DNA of 64,000 nucleotides from Azospirillum fermentarium (GCF_025961205.1 NZ_JAOQNH010000004.1:62001-126000); one strand, 5' to 3'; shown: positions 8,595 to 17,072, counted from the first letter of the stretch. Program-made: numbers and translations. Notes: a model not told the origin generated them from the letters alone.

Positions 8595-10432
8595 CCGCCA
8601 TGCGGATCATCCGCTTCCGCCACGACCGCCGCACCATGCCCCGGCTGACCGCCCCGCCGGTGGCCGTGCTGGACCCGGCGCTCGTCCGCCGGCTGGCGGC
8701 ATCGGGAGTGGAGCGGACGCTGACCTTCCGCCAAGGCGGGGAGGAGAAGGGAAGGGCAACGGCGGTGGACGCCACCACCCGGTTTTTCCATGCCGGCGAA
8801 AGCCCCGCCGTGGCGCTGGTCGGCCTCGGCACCGACACCCGCATGGGGCCGCTGATCGCCTGGGACGTGTTCCACCGCGCGCCCGTCGGGGGCCGGTTGA
8901 CGGTGGTGGAGGAGCCGGGGGGCATCCACCCCTTCGAGCGGCGCTACTACACCCCCTCCCTGACCCTGGAGGGGGAGGAGACGGTGGCCGGCATGACGGT
9001 GCGGACCTACCGCAAGTCCGCTCCCGCCGCCATCGCACCCGACGCCGGGCTGGAGGGCTGGACCTTCGGCATCCCCTGCGGGCCGGGGGACGCCTCGGCG
9101 CTCAACGCCTGCGTCGGGCGGATTCTGGACCTGGGGGTGCCACGGCTGGAGATCATCCTGTGCGGCCGTCCGGGGGCGAATTTCCTTTACCGTGACCGGG
9201 TGCGGGTGATCGGCGAAGACCTGCCGCCCACGCCGCTGCGCCTGGGCGACAAGAAGAACCGGCTGGCCGAAGCGGCGTCCCACGGAAACCTGTGCCTGCT
9301 GCACGACCGGGTGATCCTGCCCCTGACCTTCATGGCCGCGGTGCGGGCGTTCGGCGACGATTACCCCATCACCGGGTTCCAGGGGCTCTATTTCTACGAC
9401 CGCGCCAACCTGACCGGCCAGCGCTATGCCGATATCGAAACCCTGACGTGGCGGTCGCTCGGCCTGTTCGAAGTGCTGCCGGGCGATGCCGGCACCCATG
9501 CCCAGCCTCTGGTGTTCGGGGAGGAGCGCTACCAGCAGGCCTACGGCCACGCCGCCGTTCATACGGGCGAGGATTACGTGATCGGCAGCCTCTACATGGC
9601 CAAGCGGACGGTGTGGCGGCTGTGCCCCCAGAACGCCGAACGCGGCTGGATGGAGTGGGAGGATATCGAACACGGCGCCCGTGCATCGCGTCTGTGGGGC
9701 ATTCCCGGCCGGCTCAACCCCCACGCCTTCACCCAGTCGCTGGGATCGCGCTTCCGCACCCTGGGGTGCCAGTGGGCGCCGGGGGACGGGCATATCCACG
9801 AACACCTGCTGCGCCCCACATGGCCGCTGCTGGGGCCGCTGCTGGGCCGGCTGCGCAAGCCGCACATCCGCCTGACCGAAGACGCCTACCGCGCCAACCT
9901 GCGGCTGTTCGCCCGCCGCCACCTGCCCCCCGAACACCGGGAGGAAGCGGAAACGGCCGTCGCCACCGTAAGGCTGGATTTCCACGGACGGGCGGCACTG
10001 ATGCACCTGCTGCTGGCCCGTGCCCAGGTCCACCGCACGCCGCCGGCGGTGGACGCCTTCATCCGCGACCTGTTCGCCCTTGTGGTGGGGGAGGGGGCGG
10101 AGCCGCCCTATTACTGGCGGGGGCTGCGGGACGAGCTGCTGAACGGCACCGACCCCGAACGGCTGCGGCGGGCCGTGATGCGCCACTGGGTCATCCGCGG
10201 CCCCATGCGCTATTTCCCCCTGCGGCGGATGTTCGGGGCCGATCCCGCCGACGTCATGGCACTGCCGCACGGGCCGTTTCTGACGGTGACGACGGTGCTC
10301 TGCGCGCTGTACCTGAAGCTGTTCCGCCGCGGGTCGGTGCATTTCCCCGGCGGAGTGCGGGCACTGGCACGGGCCATTCTGGCGTCCACGCCCACACCCG
10401 GCCTGCTGCGGCGGGACGGCGGCGGCCCATAG
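8588..10432 (+). CDS. GT2-like protein with an N-terminal extension
   Basis: About 614 residues. GTG codons at 8588 and 8591 and an ATG at 8600 all fit as start, since the preceding gene ends at 8594. Residues about 170-430 look like a GT-A glycosyltransferase: a Gly-Asp-Lys-Lys-Asn-Arg-Leu element, a Leu-Leu-His-Asp-Arg-Val strand (place of the donor/metal site) and Trp-Glu-Asp-Ile-Glu-His-Gly-Ala-Arg (place of the catalytic base). The N-terminal 150 residues and C-terminal 180 residues are of unknown kind. It forms a coupled trio with the two preceding genes and converges on the GmhA-like gene 21 bases away. Transferase activity is inferred from the motif pattern only. Confidence 0.7.
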   Translation: MVTAMRIIRFRHDRRTMPRLTAPPVAVLDPALVRRLAASGVERTLTFRQGGEEKGRATAVDATTRFFHAGESPAVALVGLGTDTRMGPLIAWDVFHRAPVGGRLTVVEEPGGIHPFERRYYTPSLTLEGEETVAGMTVRTYRKSAPAAIAPDAGLEGWTFGIPCGPGDASALNACVGRILDLGVPRLEIILCGRPGANFLYRDRVRVIGEDLPPTPLRLGDKKNRLAEAASHGNLCLLHDRVILPLTFMAAVRAFGDDYPITGFQGLYFYDRANLTGQRYADIETLTWRSLGLFEVLPGDAGTHAQPLVFGEERYQQAYGHAAVHTGEDYVIGSLYMAKRTVWRLCPQNAERGWMEWEDIEHGARASRLWGIPGRLNPHAFTQSLGSRFRTLGCQWAPGDGHIHEHLLRPTWPLLGPLLGRLRKPHIRLTEDAYRANLRLFARRHLPPEHREEAETAVATVRLDFHGRAALMHLLLARAQVHRTPPAVDAFIRDLFALVVGEGAEPPYYWRGLRDELLNGTDPERLRRAVMRHWVIRGPMRYFPLRRMFGADPADVMALPHGPFLTVTTVLCALYLKLFRRGSVHFPGGVRALARAILASTPTPGLLRRDGGGP

Positions 10433-10453
10433 GCCGCCCCCACCCCACGGGCA

Positions 10454-11035
10454 TCATCCGACCAGCCCCAATTCCCGTTCCAGGGCGCCGCACAGCATGT
10501 GCCCCAGGGTGATGTGCATTTCCTGGATGCGGGCGGTGACGGTGCTGGGGACCACCACCAGCGGATCGGCCAGCCCCACCAGCCGCCCGCCATCCCGCCC
10601 CGACAGGGCCGCCGGCACGATTCCCATCGAGCGGGCCATTTCCAGCGCCAGCAGCACGTTCGGGCTGTTGCCCGACGTGGTGATGCCGATCACCACGTCG
10701 CCGGGACGGCCCAGGGCCTGGACCTGACGCGAGAACAGGTGGTCGAAGCCCAGGTCGTTGCCGATGGCGGTCAGAGCCGACGTGTCGGTGTTGAGCGCAA
10801 TGGCGGCGATGGGCGCCCGGTCCTTGACGTAGCGCACCGTCAGTTCGGTGGCCAGATGCTGAGCATCCGACGCACTGCCGCCGTTGCCGAACAGCATGAT
10901 CTTGTTTCCCGCCCGCACCGCGGCGGCACAGACCGACGCGAGCCGGACGAACGGCTCCTTCAGCGCCGCGGCCGTGCGGGCCGCCGTTTCGGCGTGGTCG
11001 GTCATTTCCTGGGAGAAATAGGCGTCGAGATCCAT
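10454..11035 (-). CDS. gmhA: sedoheptulose-7-phosphate isomerase-like SIS protein
   Basis: 193 residues from the ATG at 11035, the usual GmhA length. An in-frame ATG at 11068 would add 11 residues. GmhA converts sedoheptulose 7-phosphate to D-glycero-D-manno-heptose 7-phosphate, the first step to ADP- or GDP-heptose. Visible family marks are the Gly-Asn-Gly-Gly-Ser-Ala-Ser loop at 50-56, Glu64 in the Ala-Thr-Glu-Leu element, the Thr-Thr-Ser-Gly-Asn-Ser phosphate loop at 119-124, and His174 and His179 near the C-terminus. No other heptose genes (gmhB, hddA, hldE) are in the window. Related SIS proteins also act on other sugar phosphates, so the substrate is likely but not certain. Confidence 0.82.
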   Translation of the reverse strand: MDLDAYFSQEMTDHAETAARTAAALKEPFVRLASVCAAAVRAGNKIMLFGNGGSASDAQHLATELTVRYVKDRAPIAAIALNTDTSALTAIGNDLGFDHLFSRQVQALGRPGDVVIGITTSGNSPNVLLALEMARSMGIVPAALSGRDGGRLVGLADPLVVVPSTVTARIQEMHITLGHMLCGALERELGLVG

Positions 11036-11136
11036 TCCGGCGCTGCTCCGGCAAAAGGTGACGGTCATCCCCCATCGCCCCGGGGGACGGGTGGGAGACA
11101 GTACCGCCCTTTCCCCGTTCCATTCAACCAAGGGAA

Positions 11137-11186
11137 GGAAAAACGGCACAGGCCGCCGCCGTCCTTGTGCGGACGGCGGCGGCCTG
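11137..11186 (-). terminator. intrinsic terminator of manC
   Basis: A perfect 16-bp GC-rich stem (11149-11164 paired with 11171-11186) with a 6-base loop. Reading on the minus strand it is followed by TGCCG and a run of five T (complement of the A-run at 11139-11143). It lies about 28 bases after the manC stop and upstream of the GmhA-like gene, so manC is probably a separate transcript. Confidence 0.78.
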
Positions 11187-11213
11187 CATCCTATCCTCCG
11201 ATCCGTGGGGGCG

Positions 11214-12644
11214 TCAGTTGCGCCCGTACACGTCTTCCAGCCGGACGATATCGTCTTCGCCCAGATAAGACCCGGACTGCACCTCGATCAGGTTCAGCGG
11301 AACCTTGCCGGGGTTTTCCAGCCGGTGGACCGTGCCCATGGGGATGTAGATGGACTGGTTCTCATAGACCATCACCTGATCCTCGCCGCGGGTGACCAGG
11401 GCGGTTCCCGACACCACCACCCAGTGCTCGGCACGGTGATAGTGCTTCTGCAACGACAATTGGCGGCCCGGTGCCACGGTCAGGCATTTCACCTGGAACC
11501 GGTCGCCGGCGTGGATGGACTGGTACGACCCCCAGGGGCGGTGCACCTTGCGGTGGCTCACCGGCTCACTGCGGCCCTCCTTCTTCAGCCGTTCGACCAC
11601 GGCCTTGACGTTCTGGACCTTGTTGCGGTCGGCGACCAGCACCGCGTCGTCGGTGACCACCACGACCACGTCGTCCAGCCCGACCACGGCGGTCAGGTGC
11701 TGTTCGGAACGGACGTAGCAATTGCCGGCCTCGTGCATCACCACGTCGCCGACGGTGACGTTCCCCTCGCCGTCCTTGGCCCCGACATCCCACAGGGCCG
11801 ACCATGCGCCGACATCGGTCCAGCCCAGGTCGGCCGGCACCACCACGGCGGCGTCGGTGCGTTCCATCACCGCGTAGTCGATGGAGGTGGACGGCGCCGA
11901 AGAGAAGGCGGCGGGGTCCAGGCGCAGGAAGTCCAGATCCGACGCGCCGACGGCCAGCGCCTGACGGCAGGCTTCCAGAACCGCGGGCTCGTAACGCTCC
12001 ATCTCGCTCAGCAGCTTGGCGACCGGGAACAGGAACATGCCGCTGTTCCAGAAATGCTCGCCGCCGTCCACATACTGCTGGGCGACGTCGCGGCTGGGCT
12101 TTTCCACGAATTCGGCAACGCGGTACGCACCGCCGGGACGCGCCAGCGCCGTACCGCGGCGGATGTAGCCGTACCCTGTCTCAGGCCCGGTCGGCTGGAT
12201 GCCGAAGGTCACCAGATAGCCCGATTCGGCTGCTGCCGCGGCCTTGTCCACCGCCTCCAGGAAGGCCGGGGTGTCCAGCACCATATGATCCGCCGGCAGG
12301 ATCAGAATCAGCGCATCGGGGTCGGTTTCCGCCACCTTCAGCGCCGCCACGGCACAGGCGGCGGCGGTGTTGCGGCCCACCGGCTCCAGAACGATGGCGG
12401 CGGGCGTACAGCCGATCTGGCGGAGCTGTTCGGCGATGATGAAGCGGTGCTCCTGGTTGCAGACCACCAGCGGGGCGGCGAAACGTCCATCATCGGTGAC
12501 GCGCAGAGCCGTGTCCTGGAGCATGGATTTGTCCGAGCACAGGCTGAGAAGCTGCTTGGGGTACAGTTCCCGCGACATCGGCCACAGCCGGGAACCGGAA
12601 CCGCCCGACATCAGAACCGGAATGATCTTTCGGGAGGACGTCAT
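11214..12644 (-). CDS. manC: mannose-1-phosphate guanylyltransferase / mannose-6-phosphate isomerase
   Basis: 476 residues, the normal length of the type II bifunctional enzyme. It makes GDP-mannose from mannose 1-phosphate and GTP, and its C-terminal cupin can isomerise fructose 6-phosphate to mannose 6-phosphate. The N-terminal signature Gly-Gly-Ser-Gly-Ser-Arg-Leu-Trp-Pro, ending in Pro-Lys-Gln, lies at about 14-31. The cupin begins near residue 365 (Arg-Pro-Trp-Gly-Ser-Tyr) and carries the His-Tyr-His-Arg-Ala-Glu-His metal site. The ATG at 12644 is chosen; one at 12653 adds three residues. The product supplies GDP-mannose for mannosylation or for GDP-fucose or rhamnose-type sugars. Single gene with its own terminator. 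Confidence 0.93.
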   Translation of the reverse strand: MTSSRKIIPVLMSGGSGSRLWPMSRELYPKQLLSLCSDKSMLQDTALRVTDDGRFAAPLVVCNQEHRFIIAEQLRQIGCTPAAIVLEPVGRNTAAACAVAALKVAETDPDALILILPADHMVLDTPAFLEAVDKAAAAAESGYLVTFGIQPTGPETGYGYIRRGTALARPGGAYRVAEFVEKPSRDVAQQYVDGGEHFWNSGMFLFPVAKLLSEMERYEPAVLEACRQALAVGASDLDFLRLDPAAFSSAPSTSIDYAVMERTDAAVVVPADLGWTDVGAWSALWDVGAKDGEGNVTVGDVVMHEAGNCYVRSEQHLTAVVGLDDVVVVVTDDAVLVADRNKVQNVKAVVERLKKEGRSEPVSHRKVHRPWGSYQSIHAGDRFQVKCLTVAPGRQLSLQKHYHRAEHWVVVSGTALVTRGEDQVMVYENQSIYIPMGTVHRLENPGKVPLNLIEVQSGSYLGEDDIVRLEDVYGRN

Positions 12645-12825
12645 CGCGCACATGCCTTTTCCACTGCACAAAGAGAGCACCGCGCCGGCCACGGGCGGAG
12701 CGATAAATCAGCCCAGACCACCGGGTGTTTTCAAGGAAAAAGCGTTGCCGTCACCCGCTTGAGAAGCCACAAATCCTTTCTTTATTTGAATGCCCCCCAT
12801 CCCCGGCGCGGTATAGAAACCTCTT

Positions 12826-15501
12826 ATGACCCAGCCCGATACGCCGTTTGACCGGGAACAGGCCGTCGCCCTGATCCGCTTGGGCCGGCTGGCCGACGCC
12901 GAAACCCTGTGCGCCGCCGCCTTGGCCCGCAATTCCGCCGCCGGCATCCCGCTTGCCACCCTGGCGGCCCTCCGCATGGTCCAGAATCGGACCGGCGAGG
13001 CGCTTACCCTGTTCCGTCAGGCTCTGAGCCATCAGCCGGATCACGCACCGGCCCATGCCAACCACGCCCAGCTCCTGGCCGGTCTGGGGCAGGGGGAGGA
13101 GGCCGCCGGCCACGCCCGGCGGGCTCTGGCCCTCGATCCGGTGCTGACGGCACCCTATGAACTGCTGAGCATGCTGGCAATGGTGCGGAGGGACCGGAAA
13201 AATGCCGCCCGCCATCTCGGCCGCAACGTGGTTCTTGATCCCGGCGATGAGAAAACGTCCGAGGCGCTTGGTGCCATTCTGGAGCAGATCGGCGATCCGG
13301 GCGCCCTGATGGCATTCTGCCCCACCGCCCTGCACCACCATCCCCGCAATGTCACCTTGTGGCGGGGATGGGGAGGCGCGCTGTACGACCGGGGGGAAAT
13401 GGTTCTGGCGGAAGCAGCCTACCGCCGGGCGCTGGCCTTGGCACCGGCGGACCCGCGATCACTGAACGGATGGGCCAACGCCGTCCAGCGCCGCCACCAC
13501 CAGCACGCAGCATTGACCGGTTACCGCCGGGCATCCCAGGTGCAGCCCACCTACGTCAGCCCCTATATCAATGCCGCCAACATCCGGCAAATGATCGGCG
13601 AACCGTGGACGGCGATACCGGTCTATCGGCGGGCAATGGCTCTCGACCCAAGCTTTGGTGAAAGCCACTGCAACATGGCCTCGGCTCTCGCGACCATCGG
13701 AGAAGACCAGGAGGCCATGACCCATTACCGCCGCGCCATCCAGATCGGCTTTACCGCGGCGGAACAAAACCTGCGTGGCTTCGCCGTTTATCTCAACGAG
13801 ATGGACGCGCACAGCGTAGCGCGGCTGCACCTTGACTATGCAGCCGCCCTGCCGCCGCCGGCGCCGGCGCCGCACGCCAACAGCCGGGATCCTGAGCGTC
13901 GTCTGGTGATCGGTTATGTTTCGGGGGATTTCCGCCAGCATGTGGCGGCGGAATTCATGGCGCCGCTGCTGGCGGCCCACGACCGCTCGCGGTTCCGCAT
14001 CCACGCCTATTCCGAAACCCCCAGCCCCGATGCCGTCACCGCCCGCATCCAAACCCTGGTCGATCTCTGGCGCCCGATCCGCGGCCTGTCCGACGAGCAG
14101 GCCGACGCCCTGATCCGCGCCGACGGCGTGGACATCCTCATCGACCTCGCCGGCCATTCCGCCCACAACCGCCTGCCCCTGTTCGCCCGCAAGCCGGCAC
14201 CGGTCCAGGCCACATGGCTGGGATACCCCGCCACCACCGGCGTCCCCGCCATCGACTACCGCATCGTCGACAGCATCACCGACCCCGAGGGCACCGCCGA
14301 CGCCCACGCCTGCGAGGCCCTCGTCCGCCTCGACCCTTCCTTCCTGTGCTACCAGCCCCCCGCCGACGCCTCGCCCGTCGGGCCGCTTCCGGCGCAGCGC
14401 AACGGCTTCGTCACCTTCGGATCCTTCAACAACCTGCTCAAGACCAACCCGGCGACCATCGCCCTCTGGGCCGCCCTGATGGCCCGCGTCCCCGGCAGCC
14501 GCCTGATCCTCAAAAGCCGCCCCCTGGCCGATGCCGGCGTCCGCAACCGGGTGACCGCCCGCTTCGCCGCCGCCGGCATCGCACCCGAGCGCCTCGACCT
14601 CATCCCCTGGACCAGCGGCACCGCCGAGCATCTCGGCCTCTACAACCGCCTCGACATCGCCCTCGATCCCTTCCCCTACAACGGCACGACCACCACCTGC
14701 GAGGCCCTGTGGATGGGTGTGCCCGTCCTCACCCTGTGCGGTGACCGCCACGCCGCCCGCGTCGGCGCATCCCTCATGCGCGGCATCGGCCTCGGCTCCT
14801 TCGTCGCCCATGACCAGCCCGACTTCATCGAACGCGGTGCCCAGATCGCCGCCGACATCCAGGCTCTCGACGCCATTCGCCACGGCCTGCGACACCGTAT
14901 GGCCGCATCGCCCCTGTGCGATACAAACCGCTTCACGCGCCGCTTCGAAGCCGCCCTCCGCGTCATGTGGCACCGCTGGTGCGACGGGCTGCCGACCGCG
15001 GCCTTTTCAATCGCAGCACCACCAAAAGGCTGGATTCCTCCCGCCGACGCCCCTCGGGTCGCACCGCCCCCAACAACCATGGGGCAACGCACCACCATCG
15101 GCCTTGCCGCCAGTCTAGATGACACCGAGCGCCGAACAGCGGCGGCGGCCTTGCCGGATGTGTTGTGGATCGACGAAAGGGATTTTCCTCAAGACCGGGC
15201 CAGCAGGCTGATCCGGTGGTCCATGATGGATATCCGGCTGGCTCCTGGAGACGATCCGGTGGATTTCACCGCCGATGCGGCCTGGATGGGTATCGCCACC
15301 GTTACCACGGCCCGGCCCGGCGCCCTGGCACATCCCGTCAACGCCCTGCTGGGGCTGGATCGTCTGAGTGCCGCGGATGTCTGCACCATGACACGGGCCG
15401 CCGCGGAACTCTGTAACGACCGCATGGGGCTGGCCCGCCTGCGGGCCGGGCTGCGCTTGAAGATGGAAGCGGCCGCTCCCTCCCTGTCCCCTGTCTCCTA
15501 G
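12826..15501 (+). CDS. SPINDLY-type O-GlcNAc transferase with TPRs and an extra degenerate C-lobe
   Basis: 891 residues. Residues 1-345 are TPR repeats. Residues about 352-724 form a complete GT41 (SPINDLY/OGT) catalytic domain, with the [10 protein letters not shown] element ending at His372, a Gly-His-Ser-Ala-His-Asn-Arg block, a Thr-Phe-Gly-Ser-Phe-Asn-Asn strand, and a Glu-Ala-Leu-Trp-Met-Gly-Val-Pro-Val nucleotide-binding loop. GT41 enzymes O-glycosylate Ser/Thr of proteins in the cytoplasm. Residues about 766-885 are a second, eroded copy of the C-terminal lobe (Ala-Ala-Trp-Met-Gly-Ile-Ala-Thr-Val, then the closing helices). DNA from 13847 to about 14993 is nearly identical, inverted, to 57942-59088. 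The gene ends 12 bases before the replication module. Confidence 0.92.
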   Translation: MTQPDTPFDREQAVALIRLGRLADAETLCAAALARNSAAGIPLATLAALRMVQNRTGEALTLFRQALSHQPDHAPAHANHAQLLAGLGQGEEAAGHARRALALDPVLTAPYELLSMLAMVRRDRKNAARHLGRNVVLDPGDEKTSEALGAILEQIGDPGALMAFCPTALHHHPRNVTLWRGWGGALYDRGEMVLAEAAYRRALALAPADPRSLNGWANAVQRRHHQHAALTGYRRASQVQPTYVSPYINAANIRQMIGEPWTAIPVYRRAMALDPSFGESHCNMASALATIGEDQEAMTHYRRAIQIGFTAAEQNLRGFAVYLNEMDAHSVARLHLDYAAALPPPAPAPHANSRDPERRLVIGYVSGDFRQHVAAEFMAPLLAAHDRSRFRIHAYSETPSPDAVTARIQTLVDLWRPIRGLSDEQADALIRADGVDILIDLAGHSAHNRLPLFARKPAPVQATWLGYPATTGVPAIDYRIVDSITDPEGTADAHACEALVRLDPSFLCYQPPADASPVGPLPAQRNGFVTFGSFNNLLKTNPATIALWAALMARVPGSRLILKSRPLADAGVRNRVTARFAAAGIAPERLDLIPWTSGTAEHLGLYNRLDIALDPFPYNGTTTTCEALWMGVPVLTLCGDRHAARVGASLMRGIGLGSFVAHDQPDFIERGAQIAADIQALDAIRHGLRHRMAASPLCDTNRFTRRFEAALRVMWHRWCDGLPTAAFSIAAPPKGWIPPADAPRVAPPPTTMGQRTTIGLAASLDDTERRTAAAALPDVLWIDERDFPQDRASRLIRWSMMDIRLAPGDDPVDFTADAAWMGIATVTTARPGALAHPVNALLGLDRLSAADVCTMTRAAAELCNDRMGLARLRAGLRLKMEAAAPSLSPVS
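13847..14993 (+). repeat. long inverted repeat, copy 1 (SPINDLY catalytic half)
   Basis: About 1.15 kb nearly identical to the reverse complement of 57942-59088. It covers almost the whole GT41 catalytic domain of both genes. Outside it, the TPR parts and the C-terminal tails differ. Homology starts inside a Pro/Ala-rich linker at CCCTGCCG and fades after the Trp-His-Arg-Trp-Cys-Asp codons. Recent duplication or gene conversion is the simplest reading. Recombination between the copies would invert the 43 kb between them. Confidence 0.9.
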
Positions 15502-15512
15502 ACTGTTCTCAG

Positions 15513-15536
15513 GGGTTGGAGTCTTGTCGCTCCCCC
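15513..15536 (+). repeat. left 24-bp inverted repeat bounding the rep module (contains iteron 1)
   Basis: These 24 bases match the reverse complement of 17049-17072 without a mismatch. The core is the 13-base iteron GGAGTCTTGTCGC at 15518-15530, extended on both sides (GGGTT before, TCCCCC after). It starts 12 bases after the stop of the upstream SPINDLY gene. Only this copy and its partner share the full 24 bases; the other iterons share the 13-base core. Confidence 0.9.
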
Positions 15537-15697
15537 TTCCCAGCGTGATTCAGGTAGAAGGGAAGGTGTTGGAGCTTTGTCGCGCCCGACTCGGGGGCAT
15601 GGACCTGAAAAATTCAGCCGGCTTCCGTCTTTGTTTCATTGACAGCAGCAAGAAGCGCTGCAGGCCACGGCAATCCCGATTCGCATCAGGGGCATTT

Positions 15698-15759
15698 TTA
15701 TCCCCAGGAGTCTTGTCGCGATAGCAAAGAAACGCGGCTACTTCTTGTTTTTATCCCCA
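15698..15759 (+). promoter_or_regulatory. two DnaA-box-like sites abutting iterons
   Basis: TTATCCCCA occurs at 15698-15706 and again at 15751-15759. Each differs by one base from the DnaA consensus TTATCCACA and directly touches the following iteron (15707 and 15760). The repeated composite of DnaA-like box plus iteron suggests joint loading of DnaA and RepA at the origin. Confidence 0.5.
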
Positions 15760-15881
15760 GGAGTGTTGTCGCGCCCGAATCGCTGATTCGGGCCGCTGAC
15801 AAAAACACCGCCTGGAGTGTTGTCGCAGGGAGTCTGGACTCTTGTCGCGCGACTCGCGGTTTTCCACTGGAGTCTTGTCGC

Positions 15882-15922
15882 TCAAACAAATAATAGTAAC
15901 TAATAATCCGCAAATAGTGTCC
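15882..15922. other. AT-rich candidate DNA-unwinding element
   Basis: About 40 bases rich in A and T (CAAACAAATAATAGTAACTA and on) lie between the last direct iteron and the inverted one, in sharp contrast to the surrounding GC-rich DNA. Position and composition fit the melting site of an iteron origin. A repA promoter in the same stretch is also possible, but I see no convincing -35/-10 pair. Confidence 0.6.
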
Positions 15923-16002
15923 GCGACAAGACTCCAAGTTGCCCAGAGAATGAGGGCATGGTACATCGGCCCTGCTAAGGAAATACGGCAGGGCCTGGGC
16001 CT

Positions 16003-16941
16003 ATGGGAAAGATACATCAGCTGATTACCCAGGTTGGGCGTGAGCAGGCCAAATCACTGCAGGGCACACCCACCGAACGGTCGATAGTCGATGTTGCCGC
16101 CGCCATCATGGAAGAGGAACGGCAGGATCTTGGCATCACCTATTCCGGCTTTGCGCTGACCGCTCTTCCTCATCGCCGTCTTCCCGACGAACAAGCATGG
16201 GAACGGCGTGGTCATCGCATTCGCTTGCTGATCGAACCTGGCCGTCTTCCGCTTCGCGGCGGGGGTTTCCGCCTTTATGGGGTTCCTTACGGCAGCCGGG
16301 CGCGGATGATCCTGCTTTATTTGCAGACACGCGCCATTCAAACGGACAGCCGCGAGGTGGAACTGGGCCGCAGCATGCACGAATGGCTGGACCGCATGGG
16401 TTTGTCCATCGGAGGGCAAACATACCGGGATATCCGGGAGCAATCGTGCCGCATCGCCGCCTGCAACTTGACCTTCGCATGGGACGAGGAAAACGGTGTC
16501 GGGTTCGAAAAGGATTCCATCGTCAAAGGCGGTATCCATCTGTATTCAGGCTCGGATCCGCAACAGGGAACCTTGTGGGAAGACCGCGTTCTCTTGTCCG
16601 AAGCCTTTTTCCGCGAATTGAAGGCTCATCCGGTCCCCATCTGGGAGCCCGCGCTTCGCCATATCCAGAACAACAGTTCAAGCATCGATATCTATATCTG
16701 GCTGGCTTACCGGCTGCACAGCCTGACACGGACCACTACGATTACTTGGCCCGCGGTTTTTGAACAGTTCGGTGCCGGGTACAGCCGGCTGCGCGATTTC
16801 CGCAAGCGGTTTATCGAAGCTTTGCAGCTCTCGCTCGCCGTCTATCCAGAGGCGAAAGTGGATGTGGAAGAGCACGGTTTGATCCTCCATCCGTCTCCCC
16901 CGCCCATTCCCGAACGGAAGTTTGCCGAGCTGTGCCGGTAA
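16003..16941 (+). CDS. repA: plasmid replication initiator RepA (RepA_C-type)
   Basis: 312 residues. It resembles the RepA family found on many alphaproteobacterial plasmids: a Gly-Val-Pro-Tyr-Gly-Ser-Arg-Ala-Arg segment near 88-96, followed by a helix and Ser-Arg-Glu-Val-Glu-Leu-Gly-Arg-Ser near 115-123, then the Trp-Leu-x-Arg-Met-Gly-Leu-Ser-Ile-Gly-Gly helix-turn region near 127-137 and a long basic C-terminal half. It should bind the iterons lying just upstream and open the origin. No other in-frame start exists between the stop at 15976 and the ATG at 16003; the ribosome site is weak. No parA/parB or toxin-antitoxin genes are in the window. A strong terminator follows. Confidence 0.88.
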   Translation: MGKIHQLITQVGREQAKSLQGTPTERSIVDVAAAIMEEERQDLGITYSGFALTALPHRRLPDEQAWERRGHRIRLLIEPGRLPLRGGGFRLYGVPYGSRARMILLYLQTRAIQTDSREVELGRSMHEWLDRMGLSIGGQTYRDIREQSCRIAACNLTFAWDEENGVGFEKDSIVKGGIHLYSGSDPQQGTLWEDRVLLSEAFFRELKAHPVPIWEPALRHIQNNSSSIDIYIWLAYRLHSLTRTTTITWPAVFEQFGAGYSRLRDFRKRFIEALQLSLAVYPEAKVDVEEHGLILHPSPPPIPERKFAELCR

Positions 16942-16963
16942 CCATTTTCCCGGTTTTTGAAGC

Positions 16964-16976
16964 AAGACAAGACTCC
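16964..16976 (-). repeat. degenerate inverted iteron downstream of repA
   Basis: AAGACAAGACTCC matches the inverted iteron GCGACAAGACTCC at 11 of 13 positions. It lies between the repA stop and its terminator hairpin. Confidence 0.6.
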
Positions 16977-16980
16977 AAAG

Positions 16981-17018
16981 AACGCCGCAACCACTTCAAA
17001 GGGTTGCGGCGTTTTTTT
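16981..17018 (+). terminator. intrinsic terminator of repA
   Basis: A 12-bp perfect stem (16981-16992 with 17002-17013), 9-base loop and seven T. It is the clearest intrinsic terminator in the window. It begins 39 bases after the repA stop and shields the converging SPINDLY gene from repA transcription. Confidence 0.92.
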
Positions 17019-17048
17019 CATCCATTCGCATCACATTCAACCCGGCTG

Positions 17049-17072
17049 GGGGGAGCGACAAGACTCCAACCC
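17049..17072 (-). repeat. right 24-bp inverted repeat bounding the rep module (contains the last iteron)
   Basis: Perfect reverse complement of 15513-15536, with the inverted iteron core at 17055-17067. It ends exactly one base before the stop codon of the converging SPINDLY gene (17073). The 1560-bp rep module is therefore bracketed by identical inverted ends that abut the 3' ends of two GT41 genes. Confidence 0.9.

Larger units (their letters stand above)
15518..15935. repeat. iteron array of a plasmid-type replication origin
   Basis: Seven direct copies of GGAGTCTTGTCGC or a one- or two-base variant lie at 15518-15530, 15571-15583, 15707-15719, 15760-15772, 15814-15826, 15836-15848 and 15869-15881. 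An eighth perfect copy is inverted at 15923-15935, between the AT-rich stretch and repA. Spacing is irregular (20 to 136 bases start to start). Copies 2 and 4 are followed by GCCCGA, and copies 3 and 4 are preceded by the same TTTTTATCCCCA. Iterons are Rep-protein binding sites that load the initiator and control copy number. The inverted copy near the repA start could also serve autorepression. Confidence 0.9.

Noticed and set aside
15518-15935. CRISPR array
   Set aside because: Repeats are only 13 bases, spacing is irregular (about 10 to 136 bases start to start) and copies occur in both directions; an iteron origin next to repA explains them.
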